DNA of 64,000 nucleotides from positions 20,551 through 84,550 of the forward strand of contig NZ_JBNMIU010000002.1 of the NCBI RefSeq assembly GCF_050873445.1, in the 5' to 3' direction. Made by a program: the position numbers and the translations under genes. The DNA is from Acidaminococcus sp050873445. GTDB lineage: Bacteria; Bacillota; Negativicutes; Acidaminococcales; Acidaminococcaceae. The notes below the pieces were generated by a model. That model was not told the origin of the DNA, searched no databases, and worked only from the letters and a program-made list of their open reading frames with translations. Positions 36,657 to 46,331 of the stretch are shown piece after piece; the stretch's first letter is position 1, and every line of letters begins with the position of its first letter.

Positions 36657-38192
36657 TTTCGTTAGTCTTGCTCTCGCCCGTTTGTGCAGTATCCAAAGGG
36701 CTCCCAGCAGCAGGATGATACCGCTGAGCAGAGTCAGGATCGCACTGCCGCCACTGAAACCGGCCACCAGATAGCTGACGAAACAGCAGGACGCTGCCAG
36801 GCATGCATAGGGAATCTGGGTACTCACATGCTGCATGTGGCTGCACCCGGCTCCGGAAGATGACAGGATGGTGGTGTCCGAAATGGGGGAGCAGTGGTCT
36901 CCGAATACAGAACCCGCCAGGGTAGCGGACAGGGTCACCGTCATGATTGCCGGCGTGGCACTCTGGCAGATGAATACGACGATGGGAATGAACAGCCCGA
37001 AGGTCCCCCAGGCTGTTCCGATGGAGAAGGAAAGGCCGGCGGCTACCAGGAATACGATGGCTGGCAGCAGTTCCATGGGCAGGTGGCTGGTCTGTACCAG
37101 CATGCCGATGTATTGGCCGGTGCCCAGGTATTTCTGGCACAGGGTGCCGATGGTCCAGGCCAGGGTCAGGATGATGTAGGCGGGTACCATGGTGTTGATG
37201 CCGGTGCCGATACTGTCCATGAACTGCCGGAATGTGAGCAGTTTCCGGGGCAGGAACAGGATGAAGGCTACGATCAGAGCCCAGAAGCTGCCCAGTACCA
37301 GGGAAGCCGAAGAGTTGCTGGCGCCGATGGCTTCCTGGAAGGTCAGGCCCTTTTCCCAGTAACCGCCGGTGTACAGCATGGCCAGGATGGTGAACACAAT
37401 CAGGGCGCCGATGGGGATGAGCAGGTCCCATACCGTTCCTTTGCCGGTGGCAGCAGATTCGTCTTTTTCGAATTTCTTTTCAAGGGAGCCCAGTTCTCCT
37501 TTGTTTTCCGCTTTGAATTCGGCATCCGCCATGGGCCCGAATTCCAGGTCGCTGAAAGAAAGGATCAGTACCATCAGGATGCTCAGGATGGCATACATAT
37601 TGTAGGGGATGGTGGCCAGGAACGCAGCCATTTCGTTGGGAAAGGCTCCTGTTTCATACAGAGTGGAGCCCACTGCTGCAGCCCAGCTGGAAACCGGAGC
37701 GATGATGCATACCGGGGCGGCGGTGGTATCGATGATGTAGGCCAGCTTGGCCCGGGACACTTTGTACTTATCTGTCACCGGTTTCATGACGGTGCCCACC
37801 GTGAGACAGTTGAAATAGTCATCGATGAAGATCAGCACGCCCAGCACGCTGGTTGCCAGTTCTGCGGCCCGTTTGCTCCTGATCTTCCGGGTGGCCCACT
37901 GGCCGTAGGCCTGGGAACCTCCGGCCTTGTTCACCACGGCTACCAGGGATCCCAGGAGGGCCAGGAACAGGATGATGTTGAATTTATCCGGGGTACCCAC
38001 AGTCTTGGCCATGATTTCGAATGCCGAAAGGCTCATGGACACCAGACCGCCGCCGGAGGCCGCTGCATAGATCAGGCCGCCGGACAGGATACCCAGCATC
38101 AGAGAGGAAATGACTTCTTTGGTCAGCAGTGCCAGGGAAATGGCAATGATGGGTGGGAGGAGGGAAAGGATTCCTACGTCTACAGGTTGCAT
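36654..38192 (-). CDS. NhaC-family Na+/H+ antiporter
   Basis: A 512-residue membrane protein of the NhaC ion transporter superfamily, with about 12 membrane segments. Typical stretches: LIFIDDYFNCLTVGTVMKPV (conserved Asp pair near residue 125), APVCIIAPVSSWAA, IGTAWGTFGLFIPI and FGDHCSPISDTTILSSSGAG. It would exchange Na+ for H+; some members carry malate/lactate, which is possible here. GGAGAAT precedes ATG 38192. Confidence 0.85.
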   Translation of the reverse strand: MQPVDVGILSLLPPIIAISLALLTKEVISSLMLGILSGGLIYAAASGGGLVSMSLSAFEIMAKTVGTPDKFNIILFLALLGSLVAVVNKAGGSQAYGQWATRKIRSKRAAELATSVLGVLIFIDDYFNCLTVGTVMKPVTDKYKVSRAKLAYIIDTTAAPVCIIAPVSSWAAAVGSTLYETGAFPNEMAAFLATIPYNMYAILSILMVLILSFSDLEFGPMADAEFKAENKGELGSLEKKFEKDESAATGKGTVWDLLIPIGALIVFTILAMLYTGGYWEKGLTFQEAIGASNSSASLVLGSFWALIVAFILFLPRKLLTFRQFMDSIGTGINTMVPAYIILTLAWTIGTLCQKYLGTGQYIGMLVQTSHLPMELLPAIVFLVAAGLSFSIGTAWGTFGLFIPIVVFICQSATPAIMTVTLSATLAGSVFGDHCSPISDTTILSSSGAGCSHMQHVSTQIPYACLAASCCFVSYLVAGFSGGSAILTLLSGIILLLGALWILHKRARARLTK

Positions 38193-38248
38193 AATATTCT
38201 CCTTTATGATGTGCAGTTGTGTTGGACAAACACTTAAAAATCTGTATT

Positions 38249-38254
38249 ATTTTA
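38249..38254 (-). promoter_or_regulatory. Extended -10 of the NhaC-type gene
   Basis: Minus-strand TGATAAAAT, with TTGTGA 19 bp upstream as a weak -35; AT-rich surroundings. Confidence 0.35.
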
Positions 38255-38294
38255 TCATATTTTGTGAGGGAATTCACAACTTCTCTACAGTTTC

Positions 38295-38322
38295 TTGAAA
38301 AAATCCTGTACTATGTTATAGT
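38295..38322 (+). promoter_or_regulatory. Promoter of the AGCS symporter gene
   Basis: TTGAAA (38295-38300) and TATAGT (38317-38322), spacer 16 bp. Confidence 0.6.
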
Positions 38323-38355
38323 AATGTCATAGAAAATCGAATGGGGGAGATGTGT

Positions 38356-39891
38356 ATGGAAAATTTGTTTGCCTGGATCAACTCGGTCCTGCAGTTCGTG
38401 GGCCCATTGTCCGACTTCTTCTGGGACGTTCCTGCCATGTTCGGATGGTATAAAAATATCCCTCTTCTGGGAAGTTTTTCTTTTGCCATTATCGTGCTGG
38501 TGGGTTCGGGAATTTATTTTTCCCTGCGGCTCCATTTCATTCAATTGACGCATATGAAGCAGGCCATCCATATCCTGGCCCATCGGCGCAGTGCTGAAAC
38601 GGGGATTTCGCCGCTGGCAGCCTTCATGCTCAGTTCCGCCATGCGGGTGGGCCCCGGGAATATCCTGGGGGTCACCGGTGCCATTTCTGTGGGCGGCCCT
38701 GGGGCGCTGTTCTGGATGTGGATTTCCGCCTTCTTTGGCATGGCTACCGCTTTTGTGGAAGCCACTCTGGCTCAGATTTTCAAGGAAAAACGGAAGGGAG
38801 AATTCGTAGGCGGTCTACCCTTCTACGGCCGGACGCTGCTTCATGGAAGCAAAAATGCAGGGATTTTCCTTTCCCTGCTGTATATTTTCTATGCCCTGGG
38901 CTGTCTGCCTGCCCAGGGGTTCAATGTGGTTTCCTCCGTTGGAGCCATGGGTTCCATGCTGAGCGGGGCTGAAATCCCTACCAAATCCGCTTTCTACTTC
39001 GGGACCGCTGCGGTGGTACTGATTAGCACTGCCATCCTGTCTTTCGGAGGCATCAGGAAAGTAACGAAGATTACCAACACCATGGTACCGGTGATGGCCG
39101 TGGTGTACGTGGTCACGACTATTTTGCTGATCGTGGCCAATGTGGATGCAGTACCTTTCTTCTTCAAGGCTGTGTTCGAAGGTGCCTTCAGGCCCGAAGC
39201 TTTCTTTGGCGGCGTGTTCGGTACTGTCCTGGTCCAGGGCGTGAAACGGGGGCTTATGAGCAACGAAGCCGGGCAGGGGACCATTACCATGTCCGCAGCG
39301 TCCGCTGATGATCATCATCCCTGCGAACAGGGCCTGCTGTCCGCTGCCGGGGTGTTCCTGGATACCCATATCATCTGCACCATGACCGGGTTCATCATCA
39401 TCATGGCCCACAGCTGGCAGCAGCAGCCAGCTGCCTGGAAAGCTGCCGGAAAACTTCCCAAGTATCTGATGGCTGTTACCACCCTGACCCATACGCCCGG
39501 CCTGAACCTGCTGGTGACTTTGGCCCTGACCCTGTGCTTCTGCCTGTTCGCCTATACCTGCCTCATCGGCATGATCTCCTTTTCAGAAATCGCTTCTGCC
39601 CGGCTGAGCACCAATCCCAAAGTCATCGTCATCGTCCGGTGCCTGTGTCTGGCAGTGGCCACCTTCGGCGTACTGGTGAACATCGCCGGGTATGATCTGG
39701 GCAATCTGTGGGCCTTCTCCGACCTGGCCAATATCATTATGGTATACTGCAACATTCCGCTTCTGTACAAAGGATTTCAGTACGTGCTGAAGGCGAAAGA
39801 ACACTTCGTCAGCGAAAGCACGGAACCTTTCGATAGCCAGAAGGTACTGGGCATCGATACGCCCTGCTGGCCGAAAAAGAAACAGGCATAA
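38356..39891 (+). CDS. Alanine/glycine:cation symporter (AGCS family)
   Basis: A 511-residue Na+ (or H+):alanine/glycine symporter. Characteristic segments: SSAMRVGPGNILGVTGAISV (near residue 92), PGALFWMWISAFFGMATAFVE, KRGLMSNEAGQGTITMSAAS near 295, and FSDLANIIMVYCNIPLL near the end. GGGGGAGA lies before ATG 38356. Consistent with an amino-acid fermenter. A terminator follows at once. Confidence 0.93.
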   Translation: MENLFAWINSVLQFVGPLSDFFWDVPAMFGWYKNIPLLGSFSFAIIVLVGSGIYFSLRLHFIQLTHMKQAIHILAHRRSAETGISPLAAFMLSSAMRVGPGNILGVTGAISVGGPGALFWMWISAFFGMATAFVEATLAQIFKEKRKGEFVGGLPFYGRTLLHGSKNAGIFLSLLYIFYALGCLPAQGFNVVSSVGAMGSMLSGAEIPTKSAFYFGTAAVVLISTAILSFGGIRKVTKITNTMVPVMAVVYVVTTILLIVANVDAVPFFFKAVFEGAFRPEAFFGGVFGTVLVQGVKRGLMSNEAGQGTITMSAASADDHHPCEQGLLSAAGVFLDTHIICTMTGFIIIMAHSWQQQPAAWKAAGKLPKYLMAVTTLTHTPGLNLLVTLALTLCFCLFAYTCLIGMISFSEIASARLSTNPKVIVIVRCLCLAVATFGVLVNIAGYDLGNLWAFSDLANIIMVYCNIPLLYKGFQYVLKAKEHFVSESTEPFDSQKVLGIDTPCWPKKKQA

Positions 39892-39938
39892 AAAAGACAG
39901 GCTGTGGAAAATGTTTTTTCACAGCCTGTCTTTTTGTT
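39891..39938. terminator. Terminator between AGCS gene and aminotransferase
   Basis: AAAAAGACAGGCTGTG pairs with CACAGCCTGTCTTTTT. Symmetric A/T flanks allow use by both converging genes. Confidence 0.9.
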
Positions 39939-39941
39939 ATC

Positions 39942-41135
39942 TTATTTTCCTTCTTTGATTTCCTTCAGCGCTTCAGCCATCCGTTTGACTCCTTCCACGA
40001 TCCGGTCATCCGGCATGTTGGAGTAGTTGATGCGCATATGGCGGTCGTTCTTGGCGATGGGGTAGAAGAATTCGCCCAGCACCCCGGCCACATTCTTTTC
40101 GATGCATTTGTCAAATACTTTCCGGGCGCTGACGCCTTCCGGGAAGGTCAGCCACAGGAACAGGCCACCTTCCGGATGGGTCCAGGTGGTACCGTCCGTA
40201 AAGGTTTCCTTCATGGTGTTCAGCAGCAGATCCCGACGATGTTTGTACAGTTTGTTGATTTCCCGTACATGTTCATCCAGGCTGAATTCATCCATGTACC
40301 GGTCGATGATGGCCTGGTCGAAAGCGGAGGTATGCAGGTCAGCGCTTTGCTTTACCTTCACAAATTCCCTGATGATCGTTGTGGGAGCAGCCAGCCAGCC
40401 GATACGCAGACCCGGGCAGAAGGTCTTGGAGAAAGTCCCCATGGCCATGACCAGATCCCTGGTATCCATGCTCTGCAGGCTGGGCAGAGTTTCTCCTTCA
40501 TACCGCAGTTCTCCGTAGGGGTTGTCTTCCAGCACAGGGATTTCATATTTGTTGACGACTTCCATGAACTGTTTCCGCCGTTCCAGGCTCCAGCAGATGC
40601 CGGTGGGGTTCTGGAAATCCGGGATCACGTAGATCAGTTTGACGTTCGGCGTAGTGGCCAGAATCTTGTCCAGTTCTTCCGGGATCATGCCTTTTTCATC
40701 GGTGGGAACTTCCTTGAATTCAGGCTGGTAGGCTTTGAAAGCATTGATGGCGGCCAGGTAGGTGGGGCTTTCCATCAGCACCACATCCCCCTTGTCCAAA
40801 AAAATCTTCCCGGCCATATCCAGGTTCTGCTGGGAACCGGTGGTGATCAGGATGTTGTCCATCGTCAGGTGCGTCTTGTAGTTGCGGTTGCTGCGGGCAG
40901 CAATCTTGGCCCGCAGGGTGGGACGGCCTTCCGTCGTAGCGTATTGCAGGACCTTCCGGCCTTCTGCTGCGCAGACTTCTGTACACACCTTGCTGATTTC
41001 ATCCACCGGGAACAGCTCCGGTGCCGGCAGTCCGCCGGCAAAAGAAATCACTTCCGGGCGCTGGGTCACTTTCAGGATTTCCCGTACAGCTGAAGCCTGC
41101 ATTCCGGACATCCGTTCTGCCAATTTGTATTCCAT
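39942..41135 (-). CDS. PLP-dependent class I/II aminotransferase (LysN/AadA-like)
   Basis: A 397-residue fold-type I aminotransferase. It opens LAERMSGMQASAVREILKVT, has FAGGLPAPELFP, and carries the PLP lysine in GTFSKTFCPGLRIGW near residue 235. It resembles the 2-aminoadipate/branched-chain group related to the catalytic part of MocR proteins but has no HTH. The amino donor is not predictable. GGGAGG precedes ATG 41135; promoter at 41200-41229. Confidence 0.88.
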   Translation of the reverse strand: MEYKLAERMSGMQASAVREILKVTQRPEVISFAGGLPAPELFPVDEISKVCTEVCAAEGRKVLQYATTEGRPTLRAKIAARSNRNYKTHLTMDNILITTGSQQNLDMAGKIFLDKGDVVLMESPTYLAAINAFKAYQPEFKEVPTDEKGMIPEELDKILATTPNVKLIYVIPDFQNPTGICWSLERRKQFMEVVNKYEIPVLEDNPYGELRYEGETLPSLQSMDTRDLVMAMGTFSKTFCPGLRIGWLAAPTTIIREFVKVKQSADLHTSAFDQAIIDRYMDEFSLDEHVREINKLYKHRRDLLLNTMKETFTDGTTWTHPEGGLFLWLTFPEGVSARKVFDKCIEKNVAGVLGEFFYPIAKNDRHMRINYSNMPDDRIVEGVKRMAEALKEIKEGK

Positions 41136-41199
41136 AAAAAAACCTCCCCAATTTCCCCGCAGAAGAGTCCTTTGCAGGGGTAAAAATCTGTCTAGATAA

Positions 41200-41229
41200 A
41201 TGCTATCACCGGGTACGGAAACCCGTCAA
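41200..41229 (-). promoter_or_regulatory. Aminotransferase promoter
   Basis: Minus-strand TTGACG (41224-41229) and TAGCAT (41200-41205) with extended TG, spacer 18 bp. Confidence 0.5.
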
Positions 41230-41313
41230 GCACAGAAATTTCTGAGCGCGTATACAGAATACAATGACCTTTTAAGTGTTTCATTTGGTACAAAAACATT
41301 GTTTCCATATGTA

Positions 41314-41322
41314 TGGTATAAT
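41314..41322 (+). promoter_or_regulatory. Extended -10 of the polA operon
   Basis: TGGTATAAT (perfect TATAAT at 41317-41322) 52 bp before polA; the -35 region is AT-rich but not recognisable. Confidence 0.45.
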
Positions 41323-41373
41323 AGTAAGAAATTGAAACACAGAAGCGCAATCTGAAACCAAGGATGGTGTATC

Positions 41374-43995
41374 ATGAGTGAGAAATTCCTTCTGATTGAC
41401 GGCAGCAGCCTGCTCCATCGGGCTTTCTTCGCCCTGCCGCCGCTGACCAACAAAGCGGGCGTCAATACCGGCGCTGTGTACGGCCTGTGCAACATGCTGC
41501 TGAAGCTGCTCCAGGAGATCCAGCCCAAGTATATGCTGGTGGCATTCGATAAATCCCGGAAAAGCTTCCGGACTGAAAAATTTGCCGAGTACAAGGGACA
41601 GCGGAAAGCCACGCCCCCGGAACTGAAAGAACAGTTCCCCCTGTCCATCGAACTGCTCCAGACCATGGGCATTCCCACTCTGGAGCTGGATAATTATGAA
41701 GCCGATGACATCATCGGTACTCTTTCTGCCGCTGCACCTGCTGATGTGGATGTGAAAATCGTCACTGGCGACCGGGATGAATTCCAGCTGATCAAGAGCA
41801 ATGTGCAGGTGCTGTTTACCAAAAAGGGCATCTCCAACATCGCCGTGTACGATGAAAAAGCCTTCAGGGAAGAATACCAGGGGCTGGTGCCGAAACAGAT
41901 CATCGACCTGAAGGGGCTCATGGGGGATACCAGCGACAATATCCCCGGGGTGCCCGGCGTAGGCCCCAAGACGGCCATGAAGCTGATCACTGCCTACCAG
42001 ACTGTGGAAAATGTGCTGGACCATGCAGGCGAAGTAAAGGGCAAATCCCTCCAGGAAAAGCTGAAGACCTATAAGGAACAGTCCCTGCTGTCCAAAGACC
42101 TGGCCACCATCTGCCTGGAAGTGCCCATCGACAGGGCGTTGTCCGCTTATCCTCTCACCGGTCTTACGGCGGAAAGCCGCAGGATGATGCAGGAACTCCA
42201 GTTCAAGAATCTGTGGGACCGGTTCGTACCGGTGCTGGGTCTGGCGGAAGGTACAGAAGCTTCCGGATCCGATGATCCCATGGCCCTGTTCGGCGCTCCG
42301 GCTGCCGCGGAAACCTGGGAAACAGTGGACATCACCGATAATGCCCAGGCGGACAAGCTGCTGCAGGACATCTGGAATAAGGAACAGCCGGTGGCCCTGG
42401 CGTATACCACCAGCGGTCTTCTGCCCGGACTGGAACTGGATTCTGTGGATCTGGCCCTTGACGGCAAACACTACCATTTCCAGCCGGCCCTGGCTGGGAA
42501 GGCCATGCTGCTGGAAATGCTGGCTGATGCAGGAATCTCCAAAGTCATTGCCAGCCCCAAGGAACTGTACAAATATATGCTGGGGCAGAAAAGCATGCTC
42601 CGGGGTGTCACCGATGATCCGGCCTTGGCCGGCTATCTGTACGAACCGGGTGCCACCAGCTACAGCCTGACCAATTTGGGAGAAGAATTCCTGTCTGCAG
42701 CCAGCGGGGAAGGAGCCCAGGATACGGCGGCGCTGGGGCCGGTGCTCCGGAAAAAACTGGAAGAGCGGGGACTTACCGATCTGTATGAAAACATCGAACT
42801 GCCTCTGACCGAAAATCTGGCTGAGATGGAATTCAATGGAATCACCGTCGATCAGGCTATGCTGGATGAAGTCACGGACGAAATGAAGAAGAAGGTAAGT
42901 GCATTGGAACAGCAGGCCTGGGAACAGGGTGGAGAAGAGTTCAACTTGAATTCTCCCAAACAGCTGGGAGTGCTGCTGTTCGAAAAGCTGGGCCTGCCCA
43001 TTATCAAGAAGACCAAGACCGGCTATTCCACGGACGTATCCGTGCTGGAAGCCCTTCAGGGCGAGCATCCCATCATCGAGACCCTGATCGCCTATCGTCA
43101 GCTGTCCAAGCTGCTGTCTACATACCTGTTGGGACTCCATCCTCTGATCAATCCCAACACCGGCCGCATCCACACCCATTTCAACCAGATGGCCACGGTT
43201 ACCGGCCGGTTGTCCAGTACCGAACCAAACCTGCAGAACATCCCGACCCGGACGGAAGTGGGCAGGCGCATGCGGGAAATGTTCGTGCCTGGCGAGGGGT
43301 ACGATCTTTTGATGAGCTGTGACTATTCCCAGGTGGAACTGCGGGTCATGGCCAGCATCGCCCAGGACGAGCTGCTGCTGGATTCCTTCCGGCACGGCCA
43401 GGATGTCCATGCCCGGACGGCCTCTGAAATTTTCGGGGTGCCTCTGGACCAGGTGACCCATTACATGCGCAGCAAGGCCAAGACTGTGAACTTCGGCATC
43501 ATCTATGGCATCAGTGATTTCGGTCTGGCAAAGCAGCTGGGAGTTCCCCGCAGCGAAGCTGCCCAATATATTGAAAGCTATTTCGCCCGGTATACCGGTG
43601 TGAAGGCCTATATGGAACGGGAGAAGCAGAAAGCACGGGAACTGGGCTATGTAGAAACTTTATTTGGCCGGCGCCGGTATCTGCCGGATATCAAGGCCAG
43701 GAACTTCAACCGGCGCAGCTTTGCAGAACGCACCGCCATCAATACCCCTATCCAGGGTACGGCGGCGGACATCATCAAGATTGCTATGCTGAAAGTGGCC
43801 CAAAAACTAAAGGAAGCCGGGGTGAAGAGCCGGGTGCTGCTCCAGGTCCATGATGAACTGGTGCTGGAAGTGCCCGAAGAAGAAAAAGATCAGGTGGCGC
43901 AGATCGTCAAGACCACCATGGAACAGGCTGTGCCCCTGGAAGTGCCTCTGGTGGCGGATGTAGCTGTGGGCGAGAATTGGGCGAAAGCCAAATAG
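41374..43995 (+). CDS. polA: DNA polymerase I, proofreading domain degenerate
   Basis: An 873-residue repair polymerase. The 5'-3' exonuclease (about 1-290) has intact Asp sites (IDGSSLLHRAFFALPP; NYEADDIIGTL; LMGDTSDNIPGVPGVG). The 3'-5' exonuclease region (about 310-480) lacks the DxE metal site (VALAYTTSGLLPG where FDTET is expected), so proofreading should be absent, as in Bacillus-type Pol I. Polymerase motifs: A, DYSQVELR near 650; B, RSKAKTVNFGIIYG near 700; C, QVHDELVLE near 825. It heads a polA-mutM-coaE-transglycosylase operon with gaps of 12-120 bp. Confidence 0.96.
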   Translation: MSEKFLLIDGSSLLHRAFFALPPLTNKAGVNTGAVYGLCNMLLKLLQEIQPKYMLVAFDKSRKSFRTEKFAEYKGQRKATPPELKEQFPLSIELLQTMGIPTLELDNYEADDIIGTLSAAAPADVDVKIVTGDRDEFQLIKSNVQVLFTKKGISNIAVYDEKAFREEYQGLVPKQIIDLKGLMGDTSDNIPGVPGVGPKTAMKLITAYQTVENVLDHAGEVKGKSLQEKLKTYKEQSLLSKDLATICLEVPIDRALSAYPLTGLTAESRRMMQELQFKNLWDRFVPVLGLAEGTEASGSDDPMALFGAPAAAETWETVDITDNAQADKLLQDIWNKEQPVALAYTTSGLLPGLELDSVDLALDGKHYHFQPALAGKAMLLEMLADAGISKVIASPKELYKYMLGQKSMLRGVTDDPALAGYLYEPGATSYSLTNLGEEFLSAASGEGAQDTAALGPVLRKKLEERGLTDLYENIELPLTENLAEMEFNGITVDQAMLDEVTDEMKKKVSALEQQAWEQGGEEFNLNSPKQLGVLLFEKLGLPIIKKTKTGYSTDVSVLEALQGEHPIIETLIAYRQLSKLLSTYLLGLHPLINPNTGRIHTHFNQMATVTGRLSSTEPNLQNIPTRTEVGRRMREMFVPGEGYDLLMSCDYSQVELRVMASIAQDELLLDSFRHGQDVHARTASEIFGVPLDQVTHYMRSKAKTVNFGIIYGISDFGLAKQLGVPRSEAAQYIESYFARYTGVKAYMEREKQKARELGYVETLFGRRRYLPDIKARNFNRRSFAERTAINTPIQGTAADIIKIAMLKVAQKLKEAGVKSRVLLQVHDELVLEVPEEEKDQVAQIVKTTMEQAVPLEVPLVADVAVGENWAKAK

Positions 43996-44007
43996 GAGGA
44001 GATTGTC

Positions 44008-44829
44008 ATGCCGGAACTGCCGGAAGTGGAACAGGTACGTATCAGCCTGGCGCCCCATGTAGTGGGGCGGAAATTCACCGGGGTGCGGGTGGATGTACCC
44101 AAGATGGTACGTCATCCCGACGTGGAGAAATTCCGGAAGGCCCTGCTCGGTCGGGAAATCACCGGAGTGGGGCGCCGGGGCAAATACCTGCGGCTGGAAC
44201 TGGACAACGGGAACTGGCTGCTGGTCCATCTGCGGATGACCGGGGCGCTGCTGGCAGTGAAGAAAGAGCTGCCGGAACCCCGGTTTACCCATCTGGTGTT
44301 CCAGCTGGACGGGCCGGAGAACCTGTATTTTACCGACATCCGGAAATTTGGGGTGGTGGCCCTGATCAATGGGGATGGGTACCAGGATAAGGGGTATACC
44401 TCCCTGGGACCGGAGCCTCTGGATGCCGAACTGACGCCCCTGTACCTGAGGGAAAAGGCACGGGGCCGGAGTACCATGCTGAAGGTATTCCTGCTGGACC
44501 AGAGCATCATCGCCGGGCTGGGGAATATCTATGCAGATGAGACCCTGTTTGCGGCCGGGGTGCGGCCTACCCGCCGGGTGAACCGGATCACCCGGAAAGA
44601 GTGGGAAACTCTGACGCTGGCCATGAAAGCGGTGATCACCCAGGGGCTGCAGCACCATGGCACTACCTTCCGCAACTACCAGGATGCAGACGGGCACATG
44701 GGGGACAACAGCCGTTACCTGCAGGTGTATCATCGGAAGGGACAGCCCTGCCTGCGCTGCGGTACCCTGCTGAAACAGATCAAAGTGGGAGGCCGGGGCA
44801 GTGTGTACTGTCCCCGCTGCCAGAAATAA
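44008..44829 (+). CDS. mutM: Formamidopyrimidine-DNA glycosylase
   Basis: Excises 8-oxoguanine; 273 residues. The catalytic Pro and Glu follow the initiator Met (MPELPEVEQ). The H2TH region is QSIIAGLGNIYADETLF near residue 170. The C-terminal zinc finger with four Cys is LRCGTLLKQ...YCPRC. AGGAGG precedes ATG 44008. Next to polA it forms a repair unit. Confidence 0.96.
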   Translation: MPELPEVEQVRISLAPHVVGRKFTGVRVDVPKMVRHPDVEKFRKALLGREITGVGRRGKYLRLELDNGNWLLVHLRMTGALLAVKKELPEPRFTHLVFQLDGPENLYFTDIRKFGVVALINGDGYQDKGYTSLGPEPLDAELTPLYLREKARGRSTMLKVFLLDQSIIAGLGNIYADETLFAAGVRPTRRVNRITRKEWETLTLAMKAVITQGLQHHGTTFRNYQDADGHMGDNSRYLQVYHRKGQPCLRCGTLLKQIKVGGRGSVYCPRCQK

Positions 44830-44842
44830 GAAAGAAGGAAAC

Positions 44843-45427
44843 ATGATGACCGTCATCGGGCTTACCGGGGGTATCGCCTCGGGCAAGAGCACTGTCAGTG
44901 CATATTTAAAGGAAAAGGGCATTCCCGTGTTCGACGCGGATGCTACTGCCTGGGAAGTGGAAAAAGCCGGGCAGCCCTGCCTGCGGCAGCTGGTAGAGGC
45001 CTTCGGGGAAGGAATCCTGACTTCCGGAGGGGAGCTGGACCGGAGCAGGATGGCCCAGCTGGCTTTCCATGATCCCAAAGTGCTGCAGCAGCTGAACGCC
45101 ATTGTCCACAAAGCAGTGACGGAGAAACGGGATGCGTTTTTGCGGGCCCACGCCGGAGACAGGCTGGTGGTACTGGATGCACCTCTGCTGCTGGAGTGTG
45201 GCTGGGAAAAGAAAGCGGACACGGTGTGGCTGGTGGACATCGACCCGGAAGAGCAGATCAGGCGGGCTATGAAACGGTCCGGCATGACCAGGCAGGAAGT
45301 GGTGGACCGGATCCGCAAACAGATGTCCCTCACCGAAAAAAGAAAGAAAGCCGATACAATCATCGACAACAGCGGCACCCTGGAAGAGTTGTACAGGAAG
45401 GTAGAGGAGGCACTGACGAGGGTGTAA
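44843..45427 (+). CDS. coaE: Dephospho-CoA kinase
   Basis: Last step of CoA synthesis; 194 residues. The P-loop GLTGGIASGKST, the DADATAWEV and the lid region with IRKQMSLTEKRKKAD are typical. AAGGAA precedes ATG 44843 (ATG 44846 is an equal alternative). The order after mutM is the firmicute one. Confidence 0.95.
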   Translation: MMTVIGLTGGIASGKSTVSAYLKEKGIPVFDADATAWEVEKAGQPCLRQLVEAFGEGILTSGGELDRSRMAQLAFHDPKVLQQLNAIVHKAVTEKRDAFLRAHAGDRLVVLDAPLLLECGWEKKADTVWLVDIDPEEQIRRAMKRSGMTRQEVVDRIRKQMSLTEKRKKADTIIDNSGTLEELYRKVEEALTRV

Positions 45428-45543
45428 GCTCTGAACTCCATTGGACTTCCAACGCACTATTTGATATGATATAAAGATAAAAAGAATTCTTTGCCCGGAG
45501 TCTTTCGCTCCTGGATCTTGTCTTCTATATATTGTGAGGGATT

Positions 45544-46146
45544 GTGTTGGAACGTAAAAGAAAAACGAAACGGCCTGGCTGTCTGCCGGTGGTACTGGTG
45601 TTCATCCTGCTATTGGTGGCCGGTTACTTTGGATGGAAATCCGATACGGCTCAGCGGCGTTTCGTGTACAACTGGCCTTACGCTCGGGAAATCCATCTGT
45701 ACAGTGCCCAATATCGGGTAGATCCTTTCCTGGCTGTGGCTGTCATCAAAAACGAAAGCAACTTCAAACCGGAGGCCAAATCCAAGACCGGGGCCCTGGG
45801 GCTGATGCAGATCATGCCCGAGACCGGGGCCTGGATCGCCAAATGCACCGATTTTCCCAATTTTCGGGATAACCTTCTGCTGAAACCGGAGCTGAACATC
45901 AAATTCGGCTGCTGGTACCTGGCTGAACTGGAAAACGAATTCCAGAACAACGAAATCCTGATGCTGGCTGCCTATAATGCCGGCCGTGGAACCGTGAAAG
46001 AGTGGATGAAGGACTATGGATGGGGTTACGATTTCAGTGATATTTCCCAGATTCCTTTCAGCGATACCCGGATCTATGTGCAGAAGGTTTTGAACGACCG
46101 GAACAACTACCAAAATCTTTATAAAAAAACTTTAAAAAACTATTGA
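45544..46146 (+). CDS. Membrane-anchored lytic transglycosylase (Slt/MltC-like)
   Basis: A 200-residue protein with one N-terminal membrane segment (about 12-30, PVVLVFILLLVAGYFGW) and an SLT lysozyme-like domain. The catalytic Glu is in VIKNESNFKPEAKSKTGALG near residue 72, followed by GLMQIMPETGAWIA and AAYNAGRGTVKEWM. It cleaves peptidoglycan to 1,6-anhydromuramyl products at the outer face of the inner membrane. The start is GTG 45544 or, by spacing to GAGGG (45536-45540), TTG 45547. The last codons overlap the -35 of the tRNA promoter. Confidence 0.9.
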   Translation: MLERKRKTKRPGCLPVVLVFILLLVAGYFGWKSDTAQRRFVYNWPYAREIHLYSAQYRVDPFLAVAVIKNESNFKPEAKSKTGALGLMQIMPETGAWIAKCTDFPNFRDNLLLKPELNIKFGCWYLAELENEFQNNEILMLAAYNAGRGTVKEWMKDYGWGYDFSDISQIPFSDTRIYVQKVLNDRNNYQNLYKKTLKNY

Positions 46147-46171
46147 CGGAAATCCCAATAAGTGATATTAT
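46143..46171 (+). promoter_or_regulatory. Promoter of the tRNA-Leu cluster
   Basis: TTGACG (46143-46148) and TATTAT (46166-46171), spacer exactly 17 bp. The -35 contains the TGA stop of the transglycosylase gene. Confidence 0.75.
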
Positions 46172-46211
46172 ATCTTTGTTGCCGACAGAGGAAACAAAGA
46201 AAAATTAAAAA

Positions 46212-46298
46212 GCGGGCATGGCGGAATTGGCAGACGCGCTAGCTTCAGGAGCTAGTGGGGGCAACCCCGTGGAGGTTCAAGTCCTCTTGCCCGCACCA
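46212..46298 (+). tRNA. tRNA-Leu (CAG)
   Basis: 87 nt including encoded CCA. Acceptor GCGGGCA pairs with TGCCCGC; anticodon stem CTAGC/GCTAG encloses loop TTCAGGA with anticodon CAG; long variable arm (GGGGGCAACCCC) and T-loop GTTCAAGTC are of the leucine type. Identical in sequence to the third tRNA. Confidence 0.95.
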
Positions 46299-46331
46299 AC
46301 TTTTCAAACCTCAGGAGTCACACACAACTTT

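Noticed and set aside
36894..38237. 447-codon frame antisense to the NhaC-type gene
   Set aside because: Gln/His/Gly-rich shadow frame with no start signal; the opposite strand encodes a clear membrane antiporter.
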